DNA of 64,000 nucleotides from Candidatus Kinetoplastibacterium galatii TCC219. Lineage in GTDB: Bacteria; Pseudomonadota; Gammaproteobacteria; Burkholderiales; Burkholderiaceae_B. Within the stretch, counting starts at the first letter, position 1. Each line of letters starts with the position of its first letter. Below the pieces are notes generated by a model, which had not been told where the DNA came from, did not search any database, and saw nothing but the letters and a program-made list of their open reading frames with translations. Positions 18,356-27,837 of the stretch are shown here, in pieces. Position numbers and translations under genes: made by a program. The stretch covers positions 758,141 to 822,140 of the forward strand of contig NC_020284.1 in the NCBI RefSeq assembly GCF_000340905.1, in the 5' to 3' direction.

Positions 18356-20665
18356 ATGAAACAAAAATATATATTGCCAAAATTTTTGATTAATATCATC
18401 ACCATATCTCTAAGTATACTTGCCATTATTATCTTTGTAATTTGTATACTTATTTCATTAACTTGGAGAAAACTGCCAGATCTTAGTGCAATGATAGACT
18501 ATAAACCAAGAATCCCTTTGAGAATATATAGTTCAGACAATATATTAATTGGAGAATTTGGAGAAGAACGTAGGAGTGTACTCAATTTCCAAGATATACC
18601 AAATATAATGAAATTATCAATATTAGCAGCAGAAGATGATAGATTCTATAAGCATGGTGGAATAGATTGGATCGGTATAGTTAGAGCTGGATTAATAAAT
18701 CTAAAAAACATGTCAAAAACTCAAGGAGCTAGTACTATAACAATGCAATTAGCTCGTAACTTTTATCTGTCATCAGAAAAAACATACTCAAGAAAATTAT
18801 ATGAATTAATGCTAACTTTAAAAATAGAATCTGAACTAACAAAAAATAAAATATTAGAACTCTATATGAATCAAATATATCTAGGTAATAGAGCATATGG
18901 TTTTGCCGCAGCTTCATTAGTATATTTTAACAAGCCATTATCAGAAATTAACTTGGCCGAATCCGCTATGCTTGCCGGAATACCAAAAGCTCCATCAATT
19001 TTTAATCCCATTTCAAATTTTAAAAGAACAAAATTACGCCAAAATTATGTTCTAAAGAGAATGATATCTCTTGGATACATAACAATGAATGAATATCGAG
19101 AAGCAATTGATACAGATGTAAAAATCTACAATGCATTCAAAAAACAACATGTTTATGAAGTTCATGGGGAGTATGTAGCTGAACTAGTTAGACAGCTTCT
19201 ATTTAAAAACTTCAAGAGTGACCTATATTCTAAAGGCATTAATGTATACACTACCATAAGATCAAAAGATCAAGATTCTGCCTATAAAGCTGTAAGGAAA
19301 GTAGTTATTGACTATACAAAAACAAAATATTTAGGTCCAGAAGATCAAATAGAAATACCAATAGAATTAGACATTTCATCAATTTTGTCTGGAAACAGAA
19401 TCACAGAAATATTTGATAAATATAATGATAGTGACGAAATATCTGCAGCATTAGTTATATCAGCTAATGATGAATATATAACAGCAATAAAGAAAGATAA
19501 AGTTATTGTAAAAATAAATAAAGCAAACAGCAATATAAACAATAATGAATTATCAAAAGAAATAAAACGTGGATCAATAATACATTTATATAAAGATAAA
19601 GAAGAACTAAGGATTATAAATATGCCAACTTTGCAAGCAGCCTTTGTCTCTATATCACCACAAGATGGCCGGATACTCTCTTTAGTTGGTGGTTTCGATT
19701 TTTATAGAGGAAATTTTAATAGAGTAACACAAGCATGGAGGCAGCCTGGATCGAGTATTAAACCATTCATATACGCATCAGCTATAGAAAAAGGAATATC
19801 TCCTGCAACAAGAATTTCTGACCTTCCTTTAATTATGACAGCAGAGCAAACAGGATCAAAAGCGTGGAATCCAAAAAACTATGGTCATAGATATGAAAAA
19901 GATATGGTGTCTATGCGAAATGGTCTTTATAAGTCAAAAAATATGGTATCCATAAGAATATTGCAAAATATAGGGCCTGAATACGCTAGAAATTACTTAG
20001 AGAAATTTGGTTTTGATAAATCACGTCAACCTGCTGTTATATCACTAGCACTTGGAACAGGACTAGTAACTCCTTTGCAATTAACAAGCGCTTTCAGTAT
20101 ATTTGCTAATGAAGGACATCTAATACCTCCATACTTAATAGAGAAGGTAACTGATAGTTATGGTAGAACCATCATGCAACATAATAAAATCAGGCCTAAC
20201 AAAAGCAACCAAGCCATAGACTCACGTGTAGCATATATAATGAATGATATCCTAAGAGGTGTTGTGAAACATGGAACAGCATCTAAGGCTAAAAAAGCGC
20301 TAAGACGTGATGATATAGCCGGCAAAACTGGCACAACAAATGATTCAGTTGATGCATGGTTCTCTGGATATACAAAAGATATCGTAGCAACAGCATGGGT
20401 CGGATTTGATCAGCCTAAATCCTTAGGATCAAATGAGACAGGTAGCAACATAGCTATGCCGGTATGGATTAATTATATGAAAGATGTAATTAGAAATTAT
20501 CCTGAGCAAGAAGAAAAAAAGGTCCCAGAAGGAATAATTGTATATAACAATGAATTATATTTGAAAGAATTCCCACCTGAGATAGCCATATCAGAAATTA
20601 AACCATCAGAAGAGTTTTATGATGAGGAATTAAGAAATGTTATACAAAACAGATTTGAAAACTAA
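18356..20665 (+). CDS. mrcA: Bifunctional penicillin-binding protein 1A
   Basis: Class A PBP that polymerises glycan strands (GT51) and cross-links peptides in the periplasm. A membrane anchor lies at about 9-35. The glycosyltransferase motif EDDRFYKHGG starts at residue 93 (catalytic Glu93), followed by GASTITMQLARN and then KILELYMNQIYLG. The transpeptidase shows SxxK in PGSSIKPF near 466, SKN in YKSKNMVS, and KTGTT near 656. Length 769 is normal. Its last bases overlap the end of convergent cyaY by four. With dacC it is the only wall-synthesis gene in the window. Confidence 0.95.
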   Translation: MKQKYILPKFLINIITISLSILAIIIFVICILISLTWRKLPDLSAMIDYKPRIPLRIYSSDNILIGEFGEERRSVLNFQDIPNIMKLSILAAEDDRFYKHGGIDWIGIVRAGLINLKNMSKTQGASTITMQLARNFYLSSEKTYSRKLYELMLTLKIESELTKNKILELYMNQIYLGNRAYGFAAASLVYFNKPLSEINLAESAMLAGIPKAPSIFNPISNFKRTKLRQNYVLKRMISLGYITMNEYREAIDTDVKIYNAFKKQHVYEVHGEYVAELVRQLLFKNFKSDLYSKGINVYTTIRSKDQDSAYKAVRKVVIDYTKTKYLGPEDQIEIPIELDISSILSGNRITEIFDKYNDSDEISAALVISANDEYITAIKKDKVIVKINKANSNINNNELSKEIKRGSIIHLYKDKEELRIINMPTLQAAFVSISPQDGRILSLVGGFDFYRGNFNRVTQAWRQPGSSIKPFIYASAIEKGISPATRISDLPLIMTAEQTGSKAWNPKNYGHRYEKDMVSMRNGLYKSKNMVSIRILQNIGPEYARNYLEKFGFDKSRQPAVISLALGTGLVTPLQLTSAFSIFANEGHLIPPYLIEKVTDSYGRTIMQHNKIRPNKSNQAIDSRVAYIMNDILRGVVKHGTASKAKKALRRDDIAGKTGTTNDSVDAWFSGYTKDIVATAWVGFDQPKSLGSNETGSNIAMPVWINYMKDVIRNYPEQEEKKVPEGIIVYNNELYLKEFPPEIAISEIKPSEEFYDEELRNVIQNRFEN

Positions 20666-20985
20666 AACTTTAAAACAACTTTTCTGCCAATAACATCTGA
20701 ACAACATTTTGATAATAAATCATAAAAATCTAAACCGTTTCGGTTATCTATCCATCTACCATTATCGTATTTATAATGGAATCCACCAATATTACTTACA
20801 GCGAACCATAACTCTTGTATACTATTCTGACTGTTAATAACCATACTTCTTCCATTATCAAATCTGATGCTCAAGACATTACCATTCTTCGCAGTGTCTA
20901 CCTCAGATGAAAACAGATCATTGATCTTATCTTCAACATCTTCCAGAAGCTTATCAATTAAAATACTAAAATCGGAATCTTTCAT
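20662..20985 (-). CDS. cyaY: Frataxin-like iron-sulfur protein CyaY
   Basis: Frataxin homologue that binds iron and modulates IscS-dependent Fe-S cluster assembly in the cytosol. At 107 residues it matches the family. The acidic first helix (DKLLEDVEDKINDLF) and the later ELWFAVSNIGGFHYKY, as well as the closing W-D region, are typical. It is convergent with and overlaps mrcA by four bases, and divergent from lptM-lysA, the gene order found in many proteobacteria. Confidence 0.9.
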   Translation of the reverse strand: MKDSDFSILIDKLLEDVEDKINDLFSSEVDTAKNGNVLSIRFDNGRSMVINSQNSIQELWFAVSNIGGFHYKYDNGRWIDNRNGLDFYDLLSKCCSDVIGRKVVLKF

Positions 20986-21064
20986 AATCTTTATTAAAAA
21001 TAATAATAAATATAGAATAGCAAAAACTATTATGCTACGTTAAACTAATTCACCTACTAATTTC

Positions 21065-21256
21065 ATGCCTAATAAGAAATTTACCATTACACTAATCACT
21101 GTTATATTAACTTGTAGTACACTTAGCTCATGTGGATACAAATGTCAACTTAATTCAAACAATCCAATTTATAAAAATAAGACCTACAATATAAGTATGC
21201 TATTAGATAAAAACCATTATAAGAATATACACTTAAATAATAATTGTACATTATGA
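21065..21256 (+). CDS. lptM: Small lipoprotein, LptM (YifL) type
   Basis: Sixty-three-residue lipoprotein. A hydrophobic signal (residues 6-20) is followed by the lipobox L-S-S-C, with lipidated Cys23 and then GYKC, which recalls the CGLKGPL start of mature LptM. In Enterobacteria LptM assists assembly of the LPS translocon LptDE. The position between divergent cyaY and lysA is the conserved place for this gene and is the main argument. The mature part is rich in Asn and Lys and lacks the usual KGPLY(L/F)P, so it may be degenerating. Its stop overlaps the lysA start as ATGA. Confidence 0.65.
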   Translation: MPNKKFTITLITVILTCSTLSSCGYKCQLNSNNPIYKNKTYNISMLLDKNHYKNIHLNNNCTL

Positions 21257-22515
21257 AGAATCATAACTTTAAATTTAAAAATAATCTTTTGTTCGTAGAA
21301 AATATTTCTGTTCCCTCTATTATAGAGAAGTTAGGAACACCTCTCTATATTTATTCTAAAAAAGCAATATTGGAAGCTTGGGATAGTTATTATCAGGCTA
21401 TCAAAAATAGAAATTGTTTGGTATGTTATGGGATGAAAGCAAATTCTAATTTAGCTGTTTTAAAGGAATTTTCAAAACTTGGTTCTGGTTTCGATATAGT
21501 CTCAGGTGGTGAGTTAGAAAGAGTACTTGCTATTAAAGCAGATCCTAAGAAAGTTGTCTTCTCTGGAGTTGGTAAACAATCATGGGAAATAGAGAAAGCA
21601 ATAAAAGCTGGCATAAAATGTTTTAATGTTGAATCTGAAGCAGAACTTCATAATATATCAAGAATAGCAAAACACTTTGGCTTGGTAGCCCCTATATCCT
21701 TAAGAGTAAATCCAGATGTAGATGCTAATACTCATCCATATATATCTACCGGATTAAAAGAAAATAAGTTTGGGATATCGATAAATACAGCTTTTGATTG
21801 CTATCAAGTGGCTAGTAAACTTCCAAATATTGATATAGTTGGTATAGATTGTCACATAGGCTCACAACTTACAGAAATTAAACCTTTCATAGATTCATTA
21901 GAAAAAATTATACTGTTAATTAATAAAATTAATACCTATGGAATACAGATAAAACATATTGATATAGGTGGCGGGATAGGTATTCAGTATAAAGAAGAAT
22001 CATGTATATCACCTAAAGAACTTATTGATAAAGTTTTTGATAAATTAGAAGATAATAATCTAGAACACCTACAAGTTATACTTGAGCCTGGTAGATCTTT
22101 GATAGGAAATGCCGGTATATTAGTCACAAAAGTTCAATATTTAAAAGAATCTGAAGATCGCAATTTTGCAATAGTAGATGCTGCAATGAATGATCTTATA
22201 AGACCAGCGCTATATCATTCATATCATGAAATAGTCACTGTAGTAGAAAGAAACGTAGCAAAAAAAGAGTATGATGTTGTCGGCCCTATATGTGAAAGTT
22301 CTGATTGGTTAGCTAAAAATAGATTGCTTAATGAGCTACAAGAAGGAGAACTTTTAGCAATAGAGTCAATTGGAGCATACTGCATGACTATGGCAAGTAA
22401 TTACAATACCAGAGGACGTGCAGCAGAAATTATGGTAGATAAATCAGACTACTATATAATAAAAAGACGAGAAACTATAGATGATTTATTAAGACTAGAG
22501 TCAACCATATCTTAA
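21253..22515 (+). CDS. lysA: Diaminopimelate decarboxylase
   Basis: PLP enzyme that makes L-lysine from meso-diaminopimelate, the last lysine step. It is a fold-type III alanine-racemase-like barrel. The PLP lysine is K62 in CYGMKANSN; GGGIGIQY and EPGRSLIGNAG bind the phosphate, and GPICESSDW carries the conserved Cys of the active site. From the ATG at 21253 it has 420 residues. That ATG overlaps the lptM stop (ATGA), which suggests translational coupling; a TTG three codons earlier is less likely. Lysine supply to the host is a known role of trypanosomatid symbionts. Confidence 0.96.
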   Translation: MKNHNFKFKNNLLFVENISVPSIIEKLGTPLYIYSKKAILEAWDSYYQAIKNRNCLVCYGMKANSNLAVLKEFSKLGSGFDIVSGGELERVLAIKADPKKVVFSGVGKQSWEIEKAIKAGIKCFNVESEAELHNISRIAKHFGLVAPISLRVNPDVDANTHPYISTGLKENKFGISINTAFDCYQVASKLPNIDIVGIDCHIGSQLTEIKPFIDSLEKIILLINKINTYGIQIKHIDIGGGIGIQYKEESCISPKELIDKVFDKLEDNNLEHLQVILEPGRSLIGNAGILVTKVQYLKESEDRNFAIVDAAMNDLIRPALYHSYHEIVTVVERNVAKKEYDVVGPICESSDWLAKNRLLNELQEGELLAIESIGAYCMTMASNYNTRGRAAEIMVDKSDYYIIKRRETIDDLLRLESTIS

Positions 22516-22529
22516 GACCAATATAAAAA

Positions 22530-22560
22530 ACAAGACATCTTTTAATTAGTGATGTCTTGT
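22530..22560. terminator. Hairpin after lysA
   Basis: A perfect 10-bp inverted repeat (ACAAGACATC at 22530-22539, complement at 22551-22560) lies 14 bases after the lysA stop. On the plus strand only one T precedes GG, while a run of A lies before it, so the U tract is better on the minus strand. It most likely ends lysA transcription, but efficiency is doubtful. Confidence 0.5.
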
Positions 22561-22606
22561 TGGTAAGATTCATAATTTATATCATTAAGGCAATTATCTA
22601 ATCAAA

Positions 22607-23209
22607 GTGTCAATACTACATAATATATACTTCCATTCTTCGTCTAAAATACTAGACACATTGCCACAAGATGAGCTCCCAGAAGTCTGTTTCGTAGGAA
22701 GATCAAATGTTGGTAAATCAACAGCAATTAATAAAATAACAAATAAAAAAAAGTTAGCTTTCTCAAGCAAAACACCTGGCCGTACCCGTCTTATAAACAT
22801 GTTTAACATAGTTGAACAAAAAAACCACAAAACCATTGGTTATCTAGTAGACCTTCCTGGCTATGGTTATGCAAATCTATCTAATCAAGAAAAAATTGAC
22901 TTTGAGAAAAATTTAACTAAATATGTTCAATACAGAAAGTCACTAGTAGGAATAATACTACTAATAGATATGCGTAGAGGTATTACATCCCTAGATAATG
23001 ATTTTCTAAATTTAGTAAACTCGAAACCTATAACAATAATGCTTACTAAAGCTGACAAGTTAAATCATACAGAACGTTTAATAATAAGAAAAACAACTAC
23101 TGAAAAGTTAATTAAATTTAAAAATATTACAGACATAGTAGAATTTTCCGCTACTAAAAGAATAGGGATATCAGAGGTATCTGATATTATAAACAAATTA
23201 ATTACATAA
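22607..23209 (+). CDS. engB: Ribosome biogenesis GTPase EngB (YihA/YsxC)
   Basis: Circularly ordinary TrmE-Era-EngA-EngB-Septin family GTPase needed for 50S assembly and linked to cell division. Motifs: G1 GRSNVGKS at 31-38, G2 TPGRT, G3 DLPGYGYA, G4 TKAD and G5 FSATK. Length 200 is normal. The start codon is GTG; a stop lies six codons upstream in frame, and no other start is available. hemB follows after 12 bases, in one transcript. Confidence 0.93.
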   Translation: MSILHNIYFHSSSKILDTLPQDELPEVCFVGRSNVGKSTAINKITNKKKLAFSSKTPGRTRLINMFNIVEQKNHKTIGYLVDLPGYGYANLSNQEKIDFEKNLTKYVQYRKSLVGIILLIDMRRGITSLDNDFLNLVNSKPITIMLTKADKLNHTERLIIRKTTTEKLIKFKNITDIVEFSATKRIGISEVSDIINKLIT

Positions 23210-23221
23210 TAGGACTTAGAT

Positions 23222-24238
23222 ATGAACTCACAAATTTTTTCTCCATCATATCCAAAATCAAGAATGAGACGCCTTAGGAAAAGTGATTTTATCCTTAGAA
23301 TGCTAACAGAAAATAATTTGTCCACTAACAACTTAATATTCCCTTTGTTTGTTATAGAGGGAAATAGAATAAAAGAACAAGTATCATCAATGCCTGGAAT
23401 ATATGTTTATTCTATTGATGAAATACTATATATGGCTGAGAAATGTATAGAACTAGGAATCCCTACAATAGCACTGTTTCCTGTTGTAAATCCTGAGCTA
23501 AAAACAAATAATGGTATAGAGTCGATTAATGCTGATGGACTAATACCTAGAACGGTAATTGAAATTAAAAAACATTTTCCAGAACTAGGAATCATGACCG
23601 ATGTAGCCTTAGATCCTTATACAATACATGGCCAAGACGGCATATTAGATAACAATGGATATGTTTTGAATGATGAAACTATTACAATGCTTACAAAACA
23701 ATCTCTTTTACATGCCAGTGTAGGAGTAGATATAGTAGCACCTAGTGATATGATGGATGGAAGAATAGGAGTAATAAGACAAGAACTAGAATCTAATCAG
23801 TATAAAAACACCATAATAATGGCTTATTCTGCTAAGTACTCCAGTTCGTTCTATGGACCTTTTAGGGATGCTATAAGATCCACCAATAATTTAAAAAAAG
23901 GAAATAAAAATAGTTACCAAATGAACCCAAGTAACATAGATGAAGCTATTAGAGAAGCAGCTGCTGATATTACTGAAGGCGCTGATATGCTGATAGTTAA
24001 ACCCGGCATGCCATACCTAGATGTATTAGCTAAAATTAAAGAAAAATTCAGAATGCCAACTTTTGCTTATCAAGTAAGCGGAGAGTATTCTATGATAAAA
24101 GCTGCTTCACTAAATGGCTGGATAAGGAATGATGAGATAATACTAGAATCTCTTATATGTTTCAGACGGGCAGGAGCAGATGGTATACTAACATACTTTG
24201 CTTTGGAAGCTGCAGAATTATTAATTAAATCAAAATAA
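23222..24238 (+). CDS. hemB: Delta-aminolevulinic acid dehydratase (porphobilinogen synthase)
   Basis: Condenses two 5-aminolevulinates to porphobilinogen in heme synthesis. The two active-site lysines are in AYSAKYSSSFYGPF and MLIVKPGMPYLD. The metal-site segment reads DVALDPYTIHGQDG, lacking the three cysteines of the zinc form, so this is the Mg-dependent type found in Pseudomonas and relatives. An AGGA lies six bases before the ATG. Trypanosomatids need symbiont-derived heme precursors, so retention fits. A strong terminator follows. Confidence 0.96.
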   Translation: MNSQIFSPSYPKSRMRRLRKSDFILRMLTENNLSTNNLIFPLFVIEGNRIKEQVSSMPGIYVYSIDEILYMAEKCIELGIPTIALFPVVNPELKTNNGIESINADGLIPRTVIEIKKHFPELGIMTDVALDPYTIHGQDGILDNNGYVLNDETITMLTKQSLLHASVGVDIVAPSDMMDGRIGVIRQELESNQYKNTIIMAYSAKYSSSFYGPFRDAIRSTNNLKKGNKNSYQMNPSNIDEAIREAAADITEGADMLIVKPGMPYLDVLAKIKEKFRMPTFAYQVSGEYSMIKAASLNGWIRNDEIILESLICFRRAGADGILTYFALEAAELLIKSK

Positions 24239-24275
24239 AACGCAATTAGACGATTTATAAAACTCAAAAATAATT

Positions 24276-24312
24276 AGCATGACCATAATAGTTATATAGT
24301 CATGCTTTTTTT
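24276..24312. terminator. Bidirectional terminator between hemB and rplQ
   Basis: An 8-bp stem (AGCATGAC at 24276-24283, complement at 24299-24306) with a 15-base loop is followed by seven T on the plus strand. On the minus strand it is followed by AATTATTTTTG. It separates the convergent engB-hemB transcript and the long ribosomal protein block. Confidence 0.8.
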
Positions 24313-24378
24313 ACAAAAATATATAAAAAAATAAACAAGATTTACTGTAAATTAAAGAGTTATTATAAATACAATATG

Positions 24379-24783
24379 TTACTCATTTACTTCTTTCTTA
24401 GATACTCTCTCTACCATTTCCATATAGGCCATAGGAGCATTATCACCACTACGAAATCCTGTCTTCAAAATCCTAGTATAACCTCCTGGTCTACTAGAAA
24501 ATCTAGGTCCTATATCTGCAAATAATTTAACTACAGCATCTCGATCACGTAATCTAGAAAACGCCAGTCTTTTATTTGCAAGAGTTGGATTTTTGCCTAG
24601 TGTAATTAGAGGCTCAATAACATGACGTAATTCTTTAGCTTTTGGCAAAGTAGTCTTGATTGCCTCATGATGAATAAGAGAAACAGCCATATTACGAAAC
24701 ATAGCAAGACGATGGCTGCTTGTGCGATTCAGTTTGCGTAAACCATGACCATGACGCATAATAATTTCCTTTACAGTATCCAA
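24379..24783 (-). CDS. rplQ: 50S ribosomal protein L17
   Basis: Large-subunit protein near the peptide exit tunnel. The N-terminus MRHG...[18 protein letters not shown] is diagnostic, followed by the typical [18 protein letters not shown] segment. In the chosen frame six residues (MDTVKE plus II) precede the family's [10 protein letters not shown]; the ATG at 24759 is therefore the more likely true start and gives the usual length of about 126. It is the last gene of the alpha operon, after rpoA. Confidence 0.95.
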   Translation of the reverse strand: MDTVKEIIMRHGHGLRKLNRTSSHRLAMFRNMAVSLIHHEAIKTTLPKAKELRHVIEPLITLGKNPTLANKRLAFSRLRDRDAVVKLFADIGPRFSSRPGGYTRILKTGFRSGDNAPMAYMEMVERVSKKEVNE

Positions 24784-24897
24784 AGAGCTTTATCAAAAAT
24801 ACAAAGCTCGACATATTTATTTTAACTTAGATAGTTCTACAGTAGATCAGAAGAAATATGCATTCCAATCTCTCAGAAAACTATCGATATAATTACA

Positions 24898-25884
24898 TTA
24901 TTCCATTTCTACAGGTGGCCAATTATCTAATTTCATACCAAGAGTTAAACCACGTGTAGCTAATACTTCTTTAATTTCATTCAATGATTTACGACCCAAA
25001 TTAGGAGTTTTTAGAAGCTCTGTTTCAGTTCTCTGAATCAGATCGCCAATATAGTAAATATTTTCTGCTTTTAGGCAATTAGCAGAACGAACAGTTAATT
25101 CTAAATCATCTACTGGTTTTAATAGAACAGGGTCAATCCCAGGAGTATTTCTAGAAGACTGAGACTCATTAGATTCTTGAGCCCCTTGCAAAGATGCAAA
25201 TACGGAAACCTGATCCATTAAGATACAAGCAGCCTGTCTAACAGATTCTTCTGGAGTCAAAACTCCGTTGGTTTCAATATCTATAACTAATTTATCAAGA
25301 TCAGTTCTCTGTTCTACGCGAGCACTTTCCACACTATAACTAACTCTACGTACAGGGCTGTAGGATGCATCTAAGATTATCTTTCCAATAGAAACGTTCT
25401 TATCATTAACTGAAGAAGAACGTATATTTCCAGGAATATATCCACGACCTTTGTTTACCTTAAAATGCATATCTAATTGACCAGAATCTGTTAAATTACA
25501 AATCAAATGATCAGGATTTATTATCTCTACGTCATGTGGTAACTCTATGTCTTTTGCTAAAACTACAGCAGAGCCTTTTTTATTAATAGATAAACTTACT
25601 TCATCACGACTATGTAATTTAAAAATGACATTTTTTAAATTCATTAATATATCGATAAGATCTTCTCTTACTCCAGGAATAGTAGAATACTCATGAACAA
25701 CACCACTAATTTGAACTTCAGTTGGAGCATACCCTTCCATAGAAGATAACAAAATGCGACGTAAAGCATTACCAAGAGTATGCCCATAACCGCGCTCAAA
25801 CGGCTCCATAATAATTTTTGCCCTATTATGGGATATAGGCTCAACCTCAACCACTCTCGGTTTTAAAAAATCCTGATTAGACAT
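24898..25884 (-). CDS. rpoA: RNA polymerase subunit alpha
   Basis: Assembly platform and promoter UP-element/activator contact of RNA polymerase. The N-terminal dimer domain has [19 protein letters not shown], and the C-terminal domain (about 245-328) has the helix-hairpin-helix segment [17 protein letters not shown]...[14 protein letters not shown]. Length 328 is normal. It lies between rpsD (76-bp gap) and rplQ in the alpha operon. With intact C-terminal domain, factor-dependent activation remains possible. Confidence 0.98.
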   Translation of the reverse strand: MSNQDFLKPRVVEVEPISHNRAKIIMEPFERGYGHTLGNALRRILLSSMEGYAPTEVQISGVVHEYSTIPGVREDLIDILMNLKNVIFKLHSRDEVSLSINKKGSAVVLAKDIELPHDVEIINPDHLICNLTDSGQLDMHFKVNKGRGYIPGNIRSSSVNDKNVSIGKIILDASYSPVRRVSYSVESARVEQRTDLDKLVIDIETNGVLTPEESVRQAACILMDQVSVFASLQGAQESNESQSSRNTPGIDPVLLKPVDDLELTVRSANCLKAENIYYIGDLIQRTETELLKTPNLGRKSLNEIKEVLATRGLTLGMKLDNWPPVEME

Positions 25885-25960
25885 ACATATTTCCTATTCA
25901 ATACCCTCAGCTCGTTACACCGATAAGGCTGAAAAATAATAAATTAAGCTCGTTAATATC

Positions 25961-26584
25961 TTAACGAGAATATAACTCTACCACCATAGACTCATTTATA
26001 TCGCGAGCAACATCAGAACGATCAGGAACAGCTTTAAATGTTCCGATTTGCTTCTCGGAGTCAAGATCTAACCACTGAGGAATACCAATACTAACAGCTA
26101 ATTTTATAGCTTCCTTGATTCTATTTTGATTCTTAGACTTCTCTCGAACGGATATTATATCACCAGTTTTTACTGACAAAGAAGCTATATCTACAGTATG
26201 ACCATTTACTTCAATTGCACGATGACTAATTAACTGACGAGCCTCTGCTCTAGTTGAACCAAACCCCATCCTATAGACAACATTGTCTAATCTAGATTCA
26301 AGTAACTGAATTAAAATTTCTCCAGTATTACCTTTGCGTCTCTCAGACTCTTCAAAATACCTACGAAATTGTTTTTCTAAAACACCATACATTCTTTTAA
26401 GTTTTTGTTTCTCTCTCATTTGAAGACCGTAATCCGAGAGTCTAGATCCAGACGTTCTACCATGTTGACCTGGTTTTGATTCCGATTTACATTTTGAATC
26501 AAACGATCTACGAGCACTCTTTAGAAAGAGATCTGTACCCTCACGGCGTGAGAGTTTACATTTTGGTCCAATATAACGTGCCAT
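25961..26584 (-). CDS. rpsD: 30S ribosomal protein S4
   Basis: Primary 16S rRNA binding protein that starts 30S assembly; in gamma-proteobacteria also the translational repressor of the alpha operon. N-terminal [19 protein letters not shown], and an S4 domain (about 98-160) with [14 protein letters not shown]. Length 207 is normal. It has a single Cys near the N-terminus, so it is the zinc-free form. It follows rpsK by 15 bases. Confidence 0.97.
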   Translation of the reverse strand: MARYIGPKCKLSRREGTDLFLKSARRSFDSKCKSESKPGQHGRTSGSRLSDYGLQMREKQKLKRMYGVLEKQFRRYFEESERRKGNTGEILIQLLESRLDNVVYRMGFGSTRAEARQLISHRAIEVNGHTVDIASLSVKTGDIISVREKSKNQNRIKEAIKLAVSIGIPQWLDLDSEKQIGTFKAVPDRSDVARDINESMVVELYSR

Positions 26585-26599
26585 AATATTATTTTATCC

Positions 26600-27001
26600 T
26601 TAAATACGACGACGCTTTGGAGGACGACATCCGTTATGTGGAATAGGTGTTATGTCGGAAATACTAGAAATCTTAATTCCAAGAGCATTTAGAGCTCTTA
26701 CGGAAGATTCACGACCTGGACCTGGTCCTTTTATTCTTACTTCAAGGGTTTTAATTCCAAATTCCATAGCTGCACGACCAGCAGCTTCAGCTGCTACCTG
26801 TGCTGCAAAAGGAGTAGATTTTCTGGATCCTTTGAATCCAGATGATCCCGAAGTCGCCCAAGACAAAGCGTTACCTTGACGATCTGTTATTGTAACAATG
26901 GTATTATTAAAAGAAGCATGAACATGCACTATACCATCTGAAACGTTTTTCTTTACTTTCTTTCTGACGCGAGAAGCGCCACTTGCTGGAGATTTCGCCA
27001 T
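26600..27001 (-). CDS. rpsK: 30S ribosomal protein S11
   Basis: Platform protein of the 30S subunit near the mRNA exit and the 690 loop. [18 protein letters not shown] and the C-terminal [12 protein letters not shown] are diagnostic. Length 133 is normal. Ordered rpsM-rpsK-rpsD-rpoA-rplQ, as in other proteobacteria. Confidence 0.97.
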   Translation of the reverse strand: MAKSPASGASRVRKKVKKNVSDGIVHVHASFNNTIVTITDRQGNALSWATSGSSGFKGSRKSTPFAAQVAAEAAGRAAMEFGIKTLEVRIKGPGPGRESSVRALNALGIKISSISDITPIPHNGCRPPKRRRI

Positions 27002-27022
27002 ATTCTATAAATTCCTCAATTA

Positions 27023-27388
27023 CTACTTTTTCAGAGAAGCAGCTGCTCGACGTGGTCCTTTACGAGTGCGTGCGTTAGTACGAGTGCGTTGACCACGTAC
27101 AGGCAATCCACGTTTATGACGCATTCCTCGGTAAGTACCCAAATCGATTAATCGTTTAATTGAAAACTGAATCTCACGACGAAGGTCTCCTTCTACCGTA
27201 AATAATCCAACTTGCTCACGAATTCGCTCTAATTCAGCATCGGTCATATCCTTTATTTTTTTAGAAGGAGAAATCTTTGATGCTTCACAAATCTTACAAG
27301 CACGAGATCGTCCAATCCCAAAAATTGCGGTTAAACCAATCTCAGCATGCTGTTGTGGCGGGATATTAATGCCAGCAATACGGGCCAT
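27023..27388 (-). CDS. rpsM: 30S ribosomal protein S13
   Basis: Head protein of the 30S subunit; its C-terminal tail contacts the P-site tRNA and it bridges to L5. [10 protein letters not shown] at the N-terminus, the helix-two-turns-helix IFGIGRSRA, and the basic tail [15 protein letters not shown] are typical. Length 121. It starts the alpha operon after rpmJ. Confidence 0.97.
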   Translation of the reverse strand: MARIAGINIPPQQHAEIGLTAIFGIGRSRACKICEASKISPSKKIKDMTDAELERIREQVGLFTVEGDLRREIQFSIKRLIDLGTYRGMRHKRGLPVRGQRTRTNARTRKGPRRAAASLKK

Positions 27389-27433
27389 GACTGTTCCTTG
27401 AATAAATCAATTATAGCCAAAAATAGCAAAATG

Positions 27434-27547
27434 CTATCCTTGACGTTGTTTATGACGCGGATCAGTACAAATAATTCGTACTACTCCGTGACGTTTAATA
27501 ATCTTACAATTTCGGCAAACTCGCTTAACTGATGCCATTACTTTCAT
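27434..27547 (-). CDS. rpmJ: 50S ribosomal protein L36
   Basis: Thirty-seven-residue protein reading [20 protein letters not shown] at its start and ending PRHKQRQG. The zinc ribbon CxxC (CRNC) and the later C-x4-H (CTDPRH) are intact, so it is the zinc-binding form. It binds 23S rRNA near the GTPase-associated region. It is very short, but the sequence and its place between infA and rpsM, as in other betaproteobacteria, leave no doubt. Confidence 0.95.
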   Translation of the reverse strand: MKVMASVKRVCRNCKIIKRHGVVRIICTDPRHKQRQG

Positions 27548-27581
27548 CGTTAACTCCTAACTTTCCGTAATAATTTTTGAC

Positions 27582-27800
27582 TTACTTAGCACGGAAAATA
27601 ATTCTAGCCCTAGTAAGATCGTAAGGTGTAAGCTCAACAGTCACCTTGTCTCCCGGTAATATTCTGATATAGTGCATACGCATTTTACCAGATATATGAC
27701 CAAGAACCACATGACCATTTTCAAGCTTTACACGAAAATTTGCATTAGGAAGATTCTCTAGAATCTCTCCTTGCATTTGTATGACATCGTCCTTAGACAT
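27582..27800 (-). CDS. infA: Translation initiation factor IF-1
   Basis: OB-fold factor that occupies the 30S A site during initiation. Length 72 with [28 protein letters not shown] and the C-terminal LTRARIIFR, all typical. Lies between secY and rpmJ, the usual betaproteobacterial position. The gaps to secY (37) and rpmJ (34) are larger than elsewhere in the cluster. Confidence 0.96.
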   Translation of the reverse strand: MSKDDVIQMQGEILENLPNANFRVKLENGHVVLGHISGKMRMHYIRILPGDKVTVELTPYDLTRARIIFRAK

Positions 27801-27837
27801 TATCTTCTACTTAAAACAATAAAAATTTTTCATTTCC

